From: an uncultured Bacteroidota bacterium
Lineage (GTDB): Bacteria; Bacteroidota; Bacteroidia; JABEUT01
NCBI GenBank assembly: GCA_903863935.1
Contig: CAIPDV010000037.1
Coordinates: 1 to 59,328 of the forward strand
Reading direction: 5' to 3'
Length of the DNA: 59,328 nt
A program made the position numbers and the translations under genes. Positions 28,408 to 37,053 of the stretch are shown here, one piece after another. Each line of letters begins with the position of its first letter. Position 1 is the first letter of the stretch. The notes under the pieces were generated by a model, which searched no databases, had not been told where the DNA came from, and saw nothing but the letters and a program-made list of their open reading frames with translations.

Positions 28408-29883
28408 TTATCGGATGTCACATGCATTCTTCAATTCATATACATTAACATCTCCTTTCTGGAGAATTAATTTCCGAATGCAATTCTGCACGGATGAATC
28501 GTTTTCAACTTTTTTCGAGTCAGTATATAAATACGCCGCCCCTCTGTTAATCATTCTTTTTAAAGAATCGCCGTTAAGTTGATCATCGTTAAATGACCAC
28601 CCTTTTTTATTGATATAATAAAAAAATATGAAGGTAGATTCATCATTTCCAACCACACATAATTTATTGTCGGGAACGGCATTTCTTAATTCGTTTTTAT
28701 ATACTAAAAGGTTTTTATTAAATCCCGGATCCACCGTATTCCATCGGTGGTCCGCCCTTAGAAAGGCAGTTACAGGAAGAATACAAAATGCAATGACCGT
28801 TATAATTCGAAGGGCTTTATTTGAATTCGTAATTAATTTTTCCGCTCCATATGCCACAATTATAAATATGGGCGGCAGAAATGGCAGCATATAATAATCG
28901 TGTATAGTACCAATCAGATTCATCTCATACAGAAAGTAAATTATTGTACATATTCCCCAGCAAAGAAGAACCGGGAACACCTTGTTTCTATACTTTTTAT
29001 GTTTAAATAAAACCCATAACCCAACAAAGAAGAAAAGAAGAGAACCATAATTAATAAGCAGTTCGGGCAAGGTGGAAAATAAATTACCCTGAAGTATATC
29101 CAATAAATTTAACATATCACTCTTGCTTACGGAAAGGATACCAGAAACTACTCCATTTCCTGTCCAAGTACCAATCACACTCAAATACCATGCAATAGGG
29201 GCTGAAAGAAAACACAGATAAATTAATCCGATTTTAAGGGCTTCCCGTCCTCTTTTTTCACGAATTTCTAAGAGCAGATACATACCAATACCACTCATGC
29301 AAACAATAAAAGGCAACTTAGCTAATGAAGCAAGGCTAATAAAAGTTGCCGATAAAATAACATATAGATACTTACTTTCATTCAACCATTTAAAAAAGAA
29401 AGCCATCCCATATATTGAACAACAAAGAGCCAAATTATCGGGCAGAGGATTAAGCATATAGTAATAAAAAACCGGAGAGAAATTGAAACACCAAGCACCT
29501 ATAATGGCTAGTGCAGGTCTCTTAAAAAGAGATAAAAGCAACAGGTAAATCCCCCAAATACTAAAGATTCCAATTATGAAAGTGAGAATGCGGCTTATAA
29601 TAACATAGTCACCAAAAACTTTGTAAAATCCTGCAAAGCCCCATTGCATCACAGGAAATTCCATTCTCACAATTCCGTCGCCATTCCCTCTGTTATTCAC
29701 CTTGGGGTTCAGGATATTAAAATCTTCCTTATAATAATTATCTATTGTAGTTTGGGTTTGAGTTTGCCTCCATACATGATAACCAATGAGATCAAGTTTA
29801 AAAACATGCAAATGCATGAACAAGCTTACAATAGGGATTAATAGAAATACAACGAATCTCCTGTTTCTGACTAACACCTCCAT
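28408..29883 (-). CDS. GT-C (ArnT/PMT-like) membrane glycosyltransferase
   Basis: A 491-residue polytopic protein with about ten hydrophobic helices. The first luminal loop has the acidic/aromatic pattern GYHVWRQTQTQ and ends in EFPVMQWGFAGFYKVFG, typical of ArnT-like glycosyltransferases that use lipid-linked sugars. The C-terminal 110 residues are soluble (ADHRWNTVDPGF, VVGNDESTFIFFYY). The acceptor is unknown. It stands alone next to the thi promoter, separated by a leader of about 25 bp from its stop, and is transcribed from the 203-bp gap on its 5' side. Confidence 0.75.
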   Translation of the reverse strand: MEVLVRNRRFVVFLLIPIVSLFMHLHVFKLDLIGYHVWRQTQTQTTIDNYYKEDFNILNPKVNNRGNGDGIVRMEFPVMQWGFAGFYKVFGDYVIISRILTFIIGIFSIWGIYLLLLSLFKRPALAIIGAWCFNFSPVFYYYMLNPLPDNLALCCSIYGMAFFFKWLNESKYLYVILSATFISLASLAKLPFIVCMSGIGMYLLLEIREKRGREALKIGLIYLCFLSAPIAWYLSVIGTWTGNGVVSGILSVSKSDMLNLLDILQGNLFSTLPELLINYGSLLFFFVGLWVLFKHKKYRNKVFPVLLCWGICTIIYFLYEMNLIGTIHDYYMLPFLPPIFIIVAYGAEKLITNSNKALRIITVIAFCILPVTAFLRADHRWNTVDPGFNKNLLVYKNELRNAVPDNKLCVVGNDESTFIFFYYINKKGWSFNDDQLNGDSLKRMINRGAAYLYTDSKKVENDSSVQNCIRKLILQKGDVNVYELKNACDIR

Positions 29884-30056
29884 TATATAATGCGTAATGC
29901 TTTAAAATTGAACTCAAATATACCTTTTTCACAATGCTAACTGAGCTTACTTGAATCTTAAACTCAATCAGGTCTAAAAGAAATTCAGCCACATCCATCT
30001 AATTTTCTATCTGTTAAATAATGTTATACTTCATATTACCTTCATGGAAAATTATA

Positions 30057-30064
30057 TATATTTG
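30057..30064 (+). promoter_or_regulatory. Candidate -7 element for the DUF1573 cluster
   Basis: TATATTTG matches TAnnTTTG and lies 21 nt before the ATG at 30086. No clear -33 TTG was seen. Confidence 0.55.
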
Positions 30065-30085
30065 CAATTGTTATAAGCTATAATT

Positions 30086-30592
30086 ATGTTTAAAAAGGTA
30101 CTATTTGCAAGTTTATTGATTCTCCCTTCTGTGTTCATGTATGCTCAGACTAGCCCCCAGGCTATGCAACAGCCTGCAGCAGCAATGAGCGATCCGAATG
30201 CTCCTTCCATGAACTTTGATACAAAAGATCATGACTTTGGAACTATTCAACAGGATGGTGATGGAACCTATTTGTTTCTTTTTACCAATAATGGTAAAGA
30301 ACCCTTGGTAATTAAAGAGGCTCACGGTTCATGTGGTTGTACCGTTCCTAAATGGCCGCACGATCCGGTTAATCCCGGCCAACAAGATACTATCAGGGTA
30401 ACTTATGATACACATAACCACACAGGAGCATTTCAAAAAACAGTTACTATTACTTCAAATGCAAAAGAGTCTCCTGTAGTATTATCAATAAAAGGAAAGG
30501 TTAATCCTAAACCTCCCGTACCCGCTTTCCCAACTGATCCGGGCAATAATACAAGCGGAGCTCCGTTCTCTAATAACTGGGATTCTCACTAA
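30086..30592 (+). CDS. DUF1573 protein, copy 1
   Basis: A 168-residue secreted protein: signal peptide (about 1-20), a Gln/Ala/Pro-rich linker (21-43), then one Ig-like DUF1573 domain (HYDIN/ASH-like) beginning DTKDHDFGTIQQDGDG and carrying the SCGCTVPKWP motif, and a Pro-rich tail. The paired Cys of SCGC may bind metal or form a disulfide. Function in bacteria is not established. First of three tandem paralogues; the next starts 30 bp downstream. Confidence 0.85.
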   Translation: MFKKVLFASLLILPSVFMYAQTSPQAMQQPAAAMSDPNAPSMNFDTKDHDFGTIQQDGDGTYLFLFTNNGKEPLVIKEAHGSCGCTVPKWPHDPVNPGQQDTIRVTYDTHNHTGAFQKTVTITSNAKESPVVLSIKGKVNPKPPVPAFPTDPGNNTSGAPFSNNWDSH

Positions 30593-30622
30593 TCTAATAT
30601 CAACAAAAATTCAATTTCCATC

Positions 30623-31102
30623 ATGAAAAAAATTCTCACTACTCTTACCTTATTCGCAGGACTTTTATTTACAGGCAACGTGTTTGCTCAGGACCAACCG
30701 GTTGATCCCAATGCGCCTGTTATGAAATTCGAGCGCGATACCATTGATTATGGTACTATTCCGCATAATGCTGATGGTTACCGTTCATTTAAATTTGTGA
30801 ATGTTGGTAAAGAACCATTAATCATCAAGGATGCGCATGGTTCATGCGGATGTACAGTTCCAACTGCTCCAAAAGAGCCAATTCAACCAGGTCAGACTTC
30901 AGAAGTTAAGGTTCATTATGCAACCGACAGGATTGGTATGTTTATCAAAACTGTAACGCTTACAAGCAACGCAAACCCAAATATCAAGGTTCTTGTTATT
31001 AAAGGTAATGTATTGCCTGATCCGACTAATACTGCAACACCTACTGCACCTACTCCTATGCCAGCAGCTAAAGCATTGCCTGCTCCAACCGGGGGCCACT
31101 AA
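30623..31102 (+). CDS. DUF1573 protein, copy 2
   Basis: A 159-residue paralogue of its neighbour: signal peptide (1-22, ending VFAQ), DUF1573 domain (about 34-130) with RDTIDYGTIPHNADGYR and the invariant SCGCTVPTAPKEP, and an Ala/Pro/Thr-rich tail ending in GGH. The pattern of a folded domain plus a flexible tail is shared with copy 1. It ends just before a strong hairpin, so copies 1 and 2 probably form one transcript. Confidence 0.85.
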   Translation: MKKILTTLTLFAGLLFTGNVFAQDQPVDPNAPVMKFERDTIDYGTIPHNADGYRSFKFVNVGKEPLIIKDAHGSCGCTVPTAPKEPIQPGQTSEVKVHYATDRIGMFIKTVTLTSNANPNIKVLVIKGNVLPDPTNTATPTAPTPMPAAKALPAPTGGH

Positions 31103-31120
31103 TTAAAGTTTTCTTTTTAT

Positions 31121-31159
31121 AAAAAGTCTGCCTTATCTAAAAAATAGGCAGACTTTTTT
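31121..31159 (+). terminator. Rho-independent terminator
   Basis: AAAAAGTCTGCCT (31121-31133) and AGGCAGACTTTTT (31146-31158) are a perfect 13-bp inverted repeat with a 12-nt loop, and the 3' arm continues into a T tract. It closes the transcript of DUF1573 copies 1 and 2. The A-rich 5' arm means it can also act on the minus strand. Confidence 0.9.
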
Positions 31160-31184
31160 GTTTTTATTATTCATATATTTGAAG

Positions 31185-31583
31185 ATGAAACCAGTTGAAA
31201 TGAAACCAAGCCTTTTTATCGCTTTCTTATTCTCGCTTGCTTTCTTTCAAGGCAACGCGCAATCAGTTATTTCATTTGATAAAGAGACTCAGCATCTGGG
31301 GTTTGTGCATCAGGGCGATACCCTTCATTTTCAATATAAATTTACAAATACCGGTAATCAGCCACTAGTGATAAGCGATGCGAAAGTAGAATGTGGTTGT
31401 ACTGTGGTAGACAAACCAACAGACCCCATTTTACCGGGCAAAACCGGGGTTATCAAAGTCACCTTCCATACAAATTCAGCCATAGACCGTCAAGACAGAA
31501 CGGTAACCGTTATTTCCAACGCGAAAAATGCCGAGGCCGTGGTTAGGTTTAAATGCGTGGTACTGAAAGCCAAAAAGACATAA
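31185..31583 (+). CDS. DUF1573 protein, copy 3
   Basis: A 132-residue third paralogue: signal peptide (MKPSLFIAFLFSLAFF, ending GNAQ), DUF1573 domain with DKETQHLGFVHQGDT and the motif ECGCTVVDKPTDP, but no Pro-rich tail. The frame opens at TTG (31158) inside the terminator stem; I chose the ATG at 31185. A second ATG at 31200 is also possible. It is separated from copies 1 and 2 by the terminator, so it may be expressed separately. Confidence 0.82.
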   Translation: MKPVEMKPSLFIAFLFSLAFFQGNAQSVISFDKETQHLGFVHQGDTLHFQYKFTNTGNQPLVISDAKVECGCTVVDKPTDPILPGKTGVIKVTFHTNSAIDRQDRTVTVISNAKNAEAVVRFKCVVLKAKKT

Positions 31584-31600
31584 GGTTGATGCAGGTCATT

Positions 31601-31628
31601 TTGATTTGGTATTAAATAGTTAATTTTA
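31601..31628 (+). promoter_or_regulatory. Candidate promoter for pgk
   Basis: TTG (31601-31603), 17 bp, then TAATTTTA (31621-31628), one base off TAnnTTTG; the spacing matches the thi promoter. The pgk ATG is 27 nt downstream. Confidence 0.4.
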
Positions 31629-31654
31629 CGTTTTCTTAATATTACCACCCTACT

Positions 31655-32866
31655 ATGAAAGCCATAGACTATTACAATTTCAGGAATAAAAAAGCACTTG
31701 TGCGCGTCGACTTTAATGTGCCATTGGATGAACATTTTAATGTAACCGATGATACGCGTATAAGGGCAGCCATACCAACCCTGAAAAAAATATTGAGTGA
31801 AGGAGGTTCACTAATCATTATGTCTCACCTTGGCAGACCTAAAAACCTTCCGGAGGATAAATTTTCACTCAGACATATCGTGGCCCCGTTAAGCAAACTA
31901 CTTGGCGTTGAGGTAAAATTTTCGAAAGATTGCATTGGTGCAGCCACCAAAGCCATGTGCGATGCTTTAAAGCCGGGCGAAGTGCTATTATTGGAAAACT
32001 TGCGCTTTCATACCGAAGAAACCAAAGGGTCTGAAAGTTTTGCAAAAGAACTAGCTTCTTTGGGTGATGTATATGTTAACGATGCATTCGGAACTGCTCA
32101 TAGGGCGCACGCATCTACTACCATTATTGCACATTTCTTCCCCAAGGATAAAATGTTCGGCTACCTGATGTCCGAGGAAGTGGAAAATATTAATAACCTG
32201 ATGAACAAGGCCAAGAAGCCTTTTACTGCTATTCTGGGCGGTGCAAAGGTATCGGGTAAAATTGCCATTATTGAAAACCTGATGGATAAGGTGGATAACC
32301 TGATTATTGGCGGGGGAATGGCCTACACTTTTATTAAAGCTGTAGGTGGAAAAGTGGGTAGTTCGCTGGTGGAAGAAGACAGAATAGATACCGCTTTGCA
32401 GGTAATAGAATCAGCAAAGAAAAAAAATGTAAAGCTTTATATTCCTACCGATACCGTTATTGCCGACGCTTTCAGTAACGATGCCGAAATAAAAACTTGT
32501 GCTATTAATAATATCCCGGAAGGATGGCTTGGTTTGGACATTGGCCCTGAAACTGAAAAAGAATTCTCGAAAGTAATTGAATCCTCCAATGCTATTTTAT
32601 GGAACGGACCAATGGGAGTGTTTGAAATGAGCCATTTTGAACACGGCACCAAAGTGGTGGCTGAAGCAATTGTGGCTGCTACAAGTAAGGGTGCGTTCTC
32701 GCTAGTTGGTGGAGGTGATTCAGTAGCTGCAATTAACAAATATAATTTGGCCGATAAAGTAAGCTATGTGTCAACCGGTGGAGGAGCAATGTTGGAATAT
32801 ATTGAAGGCAAGGAACTTCCGGGAGTTAAGGCCATTGAAGAGACTGTTGAAAACATAGCCAAATAG
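31655..32866 (+). CDS. pgk: Phosphoglycerate kinase
   Basis: Glycolytic and gluconeogenic enzyme moving phosphate between 1,3-bisphosphoglycerate and ADP. The 403-residue product has the N-terminal signature RVDFNVPLD (18-26), [17 protein letters not shown], the hinge lysines in [11 protein letters not shown] (about 191) and the C-terminal nucleotide loop [11 protein letters not shown]. Complete, with all catalytic Arg/Lys segments visible. Confidence 0.97.
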   Translation: MKAIDYYNFRNKKALVRVDFNVPLDEHFNVTDDTRIRAAIPTLKKILSEGGSLIIMSHLGRPKNLPEDKFSLRHIVAPLSKLLGVEVKFSKDCIGAATKAMCDALKPGEVLLLENLRFHTEETKGSESFAKELASLGDVYVNDAFGTAHRAHASTTIIAHFFPKDKMFGYLMSEEVENINNLMNKAKKPFTAILGGAKVSGKIAIIENLMDKVDNLIIGGGMAYTFIKAVGGKVGSSLVEEDRIDTALQVIESAKKKNVKLYIPTDTVIADAFSNDAEIKTCAINNIPEGWLGLDIGPETEKEFSKVIESSNAILWNGPMGVFEMSHFEHGTKVVAEAIVAATSKGAFSLVGGGDSVAAINKYNLADKVSYVSTGGGAMLEYIEGKELPGVKAIEETVENIAK

Positions 32867-32893
32867 CACGTCCGAAGTCTAACTCATTCGCAG

Positions 32894-32901
32894 TAAATTT
32901 G
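32894..32901 (+). promoter_or_regulatory. Candidate -7 element for the FtsB-like gene
   Basis: TAAATTTG matches TAnnTTTG, 19 nt before the ATG at 32921, in the 54-bp gap after pgk. Confidence 0.45.
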
Positions 32902-32920
32902 CATTTTCTATGCAGAGATT

Positions 32921-33259
32921 ATGTTAGAGCACCTCAAAAAAATTGCGAAAATATTCCGTAACAAATACTTTTCTGTTACCCTATTCTTTATTGGCTGGAT
33001 CACTTTTTTTGATCAGACCAGCATCATTTATGATTACCATCTGGCACAAAAGGAAAGGCAATTAAAGGCGCAAAAAAAATATTACGAAAAGCAAACTCAG
33101 GTTGTAACAGAGCAACTGAAGGAGCTTCAGACCAACCCAGCCAACCTTGAAAAGTTTGCAAGGGAAAAATATTTCATGAAGAAAAGCAACGAGGATGTTT
33201 ATGTTTTTGTTGACAAGAACAACCACTTGCTGGATACACTGAATACGGAGATAAAGTAG
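32921..33259 (+). CDS. FtsB/DivIC-family septum protein
   Basis: A 112-residue bitopic protein: a short basic cytoplasmic N-terminus, one membrane helix (about 17-35, SVTLFFIGWITFFDQ), a coiled coil (about 43-75, KERQLKAQKKYYEKQTQ) and the conserved ANLEKFAREKYFMKK segment near the C-terminus. This matches the FtsB/DivIC family, which bridges division proteins. In Bacteroidota this gene commonly follows eno or pgk-type metabolic genes. It has no overlap with a neighbouring division gene. Confidence 0.82.
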   Translation: MLEHLKKIAKIFRNKYFSVTLFFIGWITFFDQTSIIYDYHLAQKERQLKAQKKYYEKQTQVVTEQLKELQTNPANLEKFAREKYFMKKSNEDVYVFVDKNNHLLDTLNTEIK

Positions 33260-33266
33260 CCCCTTC

Positions 33267-33397
33267 CAATTGCCACGGCCTTCAAGTCGTGGATTAAAAT
33301 TGAACTTATAATTTGGCTTTAGCCCAAATAAATATGTTAGGCTAAAGCCAAAGCATTGTGGACTTAACTATCCACGACCTGAAGATCGTGGCAATTG
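33267..33397. repeat. REP-like composite palindrome between convergent genes
   Basis: Two outer arms (33268-33293 and 33370-33396) are near-perfect inverted copies starting CAATTGCCACG. Each arm alone can fold through CCACG/CGTGG. Between them is a second inverted repeat, TTTGGCTTTAGCCCAA (33312-33327) against TTAGGCTAAAGCCAAA (33337-33352). So the 130 bp form a nested double hairpin. It lies between two stop codons and could end transcription from both sides. It is built like REP/BIME elements moved by REP-associated Y1 transposases; no transposase gene is in the window. Confidence 0.75.
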
Positions 33398-33419
33398 AAA
33401 AACTCTTAGAATAAATCTC

Positions 33420-34127
33420 TTAGAAATTCGGCCTCAACAAATACTTGCTATAGAAGGTATTGATAATATCCACCACTTCAGCGGAAGTATCTACCACGTG
33501 GAAGAGGTTCAAATCAGTTTTATCAGCGTTTTTTTCTTTTTTAATCATGGTCTCCTTAATCCAATCCAGTAATGGTTCCCAGTACTTTTTTCCAACCATG
33601 ATAATCGGGAAGTGCTCCACTTTGTCTGTTTGAATAAGGGTTATAGCTTCAAAAAGTTCATCGAGTGTACCGAACCCACCTGGCAGCACCACAAAGCCCT
33701 GGGCATATTTCATGAACATTACTTTACGGATAAAAAAGTAGTCGAACTTAATAAGTTTATCAAAATCAATAAATGGGTTTTCGGCTTGTTCCATAGGCAA
33801 GGTTATAGCCAAACCTACTGAACGGCCACCTCCCGCTTGTGCGCCTTTATTGGCTGCTTCCATAATGCCGGGGCCTCCGCCTGTAATTACCCCGTAACCG
33901 TTTTTGGTAATCTTGAAAGCAATTTCTGTTGCTAATTTATAATACTTGTGCGAAGGTTTTGTCCTTGCTGAGCCAAATATAGAAACACAAGGGCCCACCC
34001 TTGCCATGGTATCAAATCCTTGAACAAATTCCGACATAACGCGGAATATCTGCCAGGAATCTGTTGCTTTTATTTCGTTCCAGGATTTTTCTTTGAACTT
34101 CTTTTCCGAATCTTTTTCTGCTGCCAT
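33420..34127 (-). CDS. LOG-family (TIGR00730) nucleotide hydrolase
   Basis: A 235-residue Rossmann-fold protein with the two LOG signatures: GGGPGIMEA (83-91) and PGGFGTLDE (149-157), the latter holding the catalytic Arg/Glu surroundings (IRKV, about 135). Plant LOG enzymes release cytokinin bases from nucleoside monophosphates; bacterial members hydrolyse AMP-like nucleotides and are often labelled lysine decarboxylase by mistake. No cytokinin pathway is visible, so a nucleotide-salvage role is more likely. It lies 13 bp downstream of uvrA. Confidence 0.85.
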   Translation of the reverse strand: MAAEKDSEKKFKEKSWNEIKATDSWQIFRVMSEFVQGFDTMARVGPCVSIFGSARTKPSHKYYKLATEIAFKITKNGYGVITGGGPGIMEAANKGAQAGGGRSVGLAITLPMEQAENPFIDFDKLIKFDYFFIRKVMFMKYAQGFVVLPGGFGTLDELFEAITLIQTDKVEHFPIIMVGKKYWEPLLDWIKETMIKKEKNADKTDLNLFHVVDTSAEVVDIINTFYSKYLLRPNF

Positions 34128-34140
34128 AAATAATTAAATT

Positions 34141-36981
34141 TTAGTGCAATTCCTTTTCCAAGTATACGGAAGTAAGGCTCCTTTTGTTCTTGCTGACTTT
34201 TTCGGGAGTGCCTTCGGCTATAATTTCTCCACCCCTTCCTCCGCCTTCAGGGCCAAGGTCAATGATGTGGTCGGCCACTTTCATAACATCGGTGTTATGT
34301 TCAATTACTATTACAGTGTTTCCATAATCCACTAATTTATTCAGCACATCTAATAGTAAACGTATGTCTTCAAAATGCAAGCCTGTTGTGGGTTCATCTA
34401 AAATATAGAGTGTATTTCCTGTGCCTCTTTTTGATAATTCAGTTGCAAGTTTAACCCGTTGAGCCTCGCCACCCGAAAGGGTTGTAGAGGATTGTCCGAG
34501 GGTAATATATCCCAATCCAATTTGATTGAGCGTGGTGATTTTTTGAGTGATGTGTGGTATTTCGGAGAAGAAATCCACAGCTTGGTCTACAGTTAAATTA
34601 AGTACATCATTTATAGATTTTCCTTTAAAGCGCACTTCCAATGTTTCGCGGTTATATCGCTTACCCTGACATGTATCGCACACTACATAAACATCGGGCA
34701 GGAAATTCATTTCAATCTTCCGTAGCCCAGCTCCCTGACATGTTTCACACCGTCCGCCTTTCACATTAAATGAGAATCTTCCGGGTTGGTAACCTCTTAT
34801 TTTTGCCTCTGGAAGTGAAGCAAACAGATTCCGAATATCTGCAAACAGATTGACGTATGTAGCTGGATTGGAGCGGGGTGTACGCCCAATAGGTGACTGG
34901 TCAATCTCAATAATTTTATCAATATTACTTATTCCTTCTACTGATACGTATGGCAATGGGGTAGTTTCTGAACGGTATAAAACCTTACTGATAATCGGGT
35001 AAAGCGTTTCGTTAATTAACGATGATTTTCCACTTCCTGATACGCCTGTAACGCAAATCAACTTCCCAAGAGGGAAAGATACATTCACATTTTTCAGGTT
35101 ATTCCCTTTTGCTCCTTTCAACACAATTTCCTTTCCGCTTCCCTTGCGTCGCGTTTTAGGTATTTCAATTTTTTTCTTGTCAGAAAGATAGTCAGCAGTG
35201 AGCGTTGGTTGTTTAAGGAAATCCTTGGGAGTACCTTGTGCAACTACGTTTCCGCCATGCATTCCTGTACCGGGGCCAATATCAATAATCCAGTCGGACT
35301 CAAGCATCATGTCTTTATCGTGTTCTACAACTATCACAGAATTTCCTCCGTCACGTAAGTTTTTTAACGCCTCAATTAATCGGTGGTTATCGCGCTGATG
35401 AAGCCCAATGCTGGGTTCATCTAAAATATAAAGTACACCAACTAAACCAGAACCAATTTGAGTTGCAAGCCTGATACGCTGTGCCTCTCCACCGGAGAGC
35501 GTTCTTGCACTGCGGTTGAGAGTCAAATAATCTATTCCTACATCCAACAAAAACTTGGTGCGGCTCCTTAACTCCTTCATCACATCTTTGGCAATGAGTT
35601 TTGTTTTGCCTTCTAATTTAGCTTCGAAATTCACTATCCAATCATACAACACACGGGTATCGAGATTGGCTATATCCGCAATGTTTTTATCCTCAATTTT
35701 AAAATAGAGTGATTCCTTTTTCAGGCGTGCGCCTTTACATTCGGGGCACACCGCCTTATTCATAAAATCGGCAGCCCAATCTGACAATGCAGGGTTATCG
35801 GTATCACGCCTTTGACGGTCAATAAAGTTGACGATACCCTCAAAATTCATGGAATAGGTATGCCCGCTGCTCGCAAAATTCTCGCGCACTTTTATCACCT
35901 CATCGGTACCGTATAAAATTGCATGCACTCCCCCTTCAGGAATTTTATTTATAGGAGTATCTAAGGTAAATCCATGTTTATCGGCAATACCTTCCAGTTG
36001 ATGGAATATCCAGTTGTCCTTTCGTTTACCTACAGGGGCAATGGCTCCGTCGTTAATAGATTTATGGGTATCGGGAATAATTTTCTTTTCGTCAATTTGC
36101 AAAACCTCTCCAAGTCCGCTACAGTTAGGGCATGCACCGTATGGTGAGTTGAAAGAAAACAAATTCGGTGCAGGTTCATCGTACGAAATTCCAGATGTAG
36201 GGCACATGAGAAAACGGCTGTAATGAGAAACTTTTTTGTCTTCATCCAGCACCATTATCACGCCCTTGCCATGTTTCATAGCCAACCCAACCGATTCCTT
36301 AATTCGGGATATGGAAGCGTCCGAGACATCAATTCGGTCAATCAAAACTTCTATATCATGTATGGAATAACGGTCGGCATGCATGCCTGAACGCAACTCT
36401 TTTAACTCCCCGTCAATTCGCACTTTCGAGAATCCGCTCTTGCGCAATTGTTCAAACAATTCACGGTAATGCCCTTTTCTGCCTTTTACAATGGGTGCAA
36501 GTAACTGAATTTTTTTTCCGTAGTATCTTTTCGAAAGTAAATCTATTATCTGTTGCTCCGAAAATCGTATCATCGGTTCACCTGTCACATACGAATATGC
36601 GACACCGATACGAGCAAAGAGCAAGCGGAGAAAATCATAAATCTCCGTAATAGTACCAACCGTGGAGCGTGGATTCCTTCCAACCGTTTTTTGTTCGATG
36701 GAAATAACAGGGCTCAATCCTTCAATCTTATCTACATCAGGACGCTCCATGCTGCCAAGGAATTGGCGGGCATAAGCAGAAAGAGTTTCAATGTATCGAC
36801 GTTGCCCTTCGGCATAAATGGTATCGAAAGCAAGTGAAGATTTTCCGCTGCCGCTTAAACCGGTAATCACAACCAGTTTATTGCGTGGAATAGTAATATT
36901 GATGTTCTTCAGGTTATGCTCCCTCGCCCCTACTATCTCAATAAATTCTTCTTCTATTATATCTTCTTCAGTCGGTTTCAT
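34141..36981 (-). CDS. uvrA: Excinuclease ABC subunit A
   Basis: DNA-damage recognition ATPase of nucleotide excision repair. It has 946 residues and two ABC modules: Walker [10 protein letters not shown] (about 39-47) and GVSGSGKSS (about 645), signatures [12 protein letters not shown] and [12 protein letters not shown]. The C-terminal zinc module is intact (CETCQGAG ... CDTCQGKR). In the first zinc module CPTSG replaces the usual CPxCG, so one Cys ligand is absent while ACPNCSGLG remains; I recall similar variants in other Bacteroidota but have not checked. The start ATG at 36981 lies 32 nt after its -7 element. Confidence 0.97.
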   Translation of the reverse strand: MKPTEEDIIEEEFIEIVGAREHNLKNINITIPRNKLVVITGLSGSGKSSLAFDTIYAEGQRRYIETLSAYARQFLGSMERPDVDKIEGLSPVISIEQKTVGRNPRSTVGTITEIYDFLRLLFARIGVAYSYVTGEPMIRFSEQQIIDLLSKRYYGKKIQLLAPIVKGRKGHYRELFEQLRKSGFSKVRIDGELKELRSGMHADRYSIHDIEVLIDRIDVSDASISRIKESVGLAMKHGKGVIMVLDEDKKVSHYSRFLMCPTSGISYDEPAPNLFSFNSPYGACPNCSGLGEVLQIDEKKIIPDTHKSINDGAIAPVGKRKDNWIFHQLEGIADKHGFTLDTPINKIPEGGVHAILYGTDEVIKVRENFASSGHTYSMNFEGIVNFIDRQRRDTDNPALSDWAADFMNKAVCPECKGARLKKESLYFKIEDKNIADIANLDTRVLYDWIVNFEAKLEGKTKLIAKDVMKELRSRTKFLLDVGIDYLTLNRSARTLSGGEAQRIRLATQIGSGLVGVLYILDEPSIGLHQRDNHRLIEALKNLRDGGNSVIVVEHDKDMMLESDWIIDIGPGTGMHGGNVVAQGTPKDFLKQPTLTADYLSDKKKIEIPKTRRKGSGKEIVLKGAKGNNLKNVNVSFPLGKLICVTGVSGSGKSSLINETLYPIISKVLYRSETTPLPYVSVEGISNIDKIIEIDQSPIGRTPRSNPATYVNLFADIRNLFASLPEAKIRGYQPGRFSFNVKGGRCETCQGAGLRKIEMNFLPDVYVVCDTCQGKRYNRETLEVRFKGKSINDVLNLTVDQAVDFFSEIPHITQKITTLNQIGLGYITLGQSSTTLSGGEAQRVKLATELSKRGTGNTLYILDEPTTGLHFEDIRLLLDVLNKLVDYGNTVIVIEHNTDVMKVADHIIDLGPEGGGRGGEIIAEGTPEKVSKNKRSLTSVYLEKELH

Positions 36982-36995
36982 GAAATATTGCCTTG

Positions 36996-37033
36996 CCCCA
37001 TTTTAAGGGGTGCAAAGGTACTCTAAAATGGGG
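36996..37033 (-). promoter_or_regulatory. uvrA promoter element inside an inverted repeat
   Basis: On the minus strand TACCTTTG (plus-strand 37013-37020) matches the -7 consensus. It is bracketed exactly by CCCCATTTTA (36996-37005) and TAAAATGGGG (37024-37033), a perfect 10-bp inverted repeat with an 18-bp spacer. No T tract follows, so an operator or RNA hairpin at the start of the uvrA message fits better than a terminator. Confidence 0.6.
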
Positions 37034-37053
37034 AATTTTTAACTGCTTTGGGA

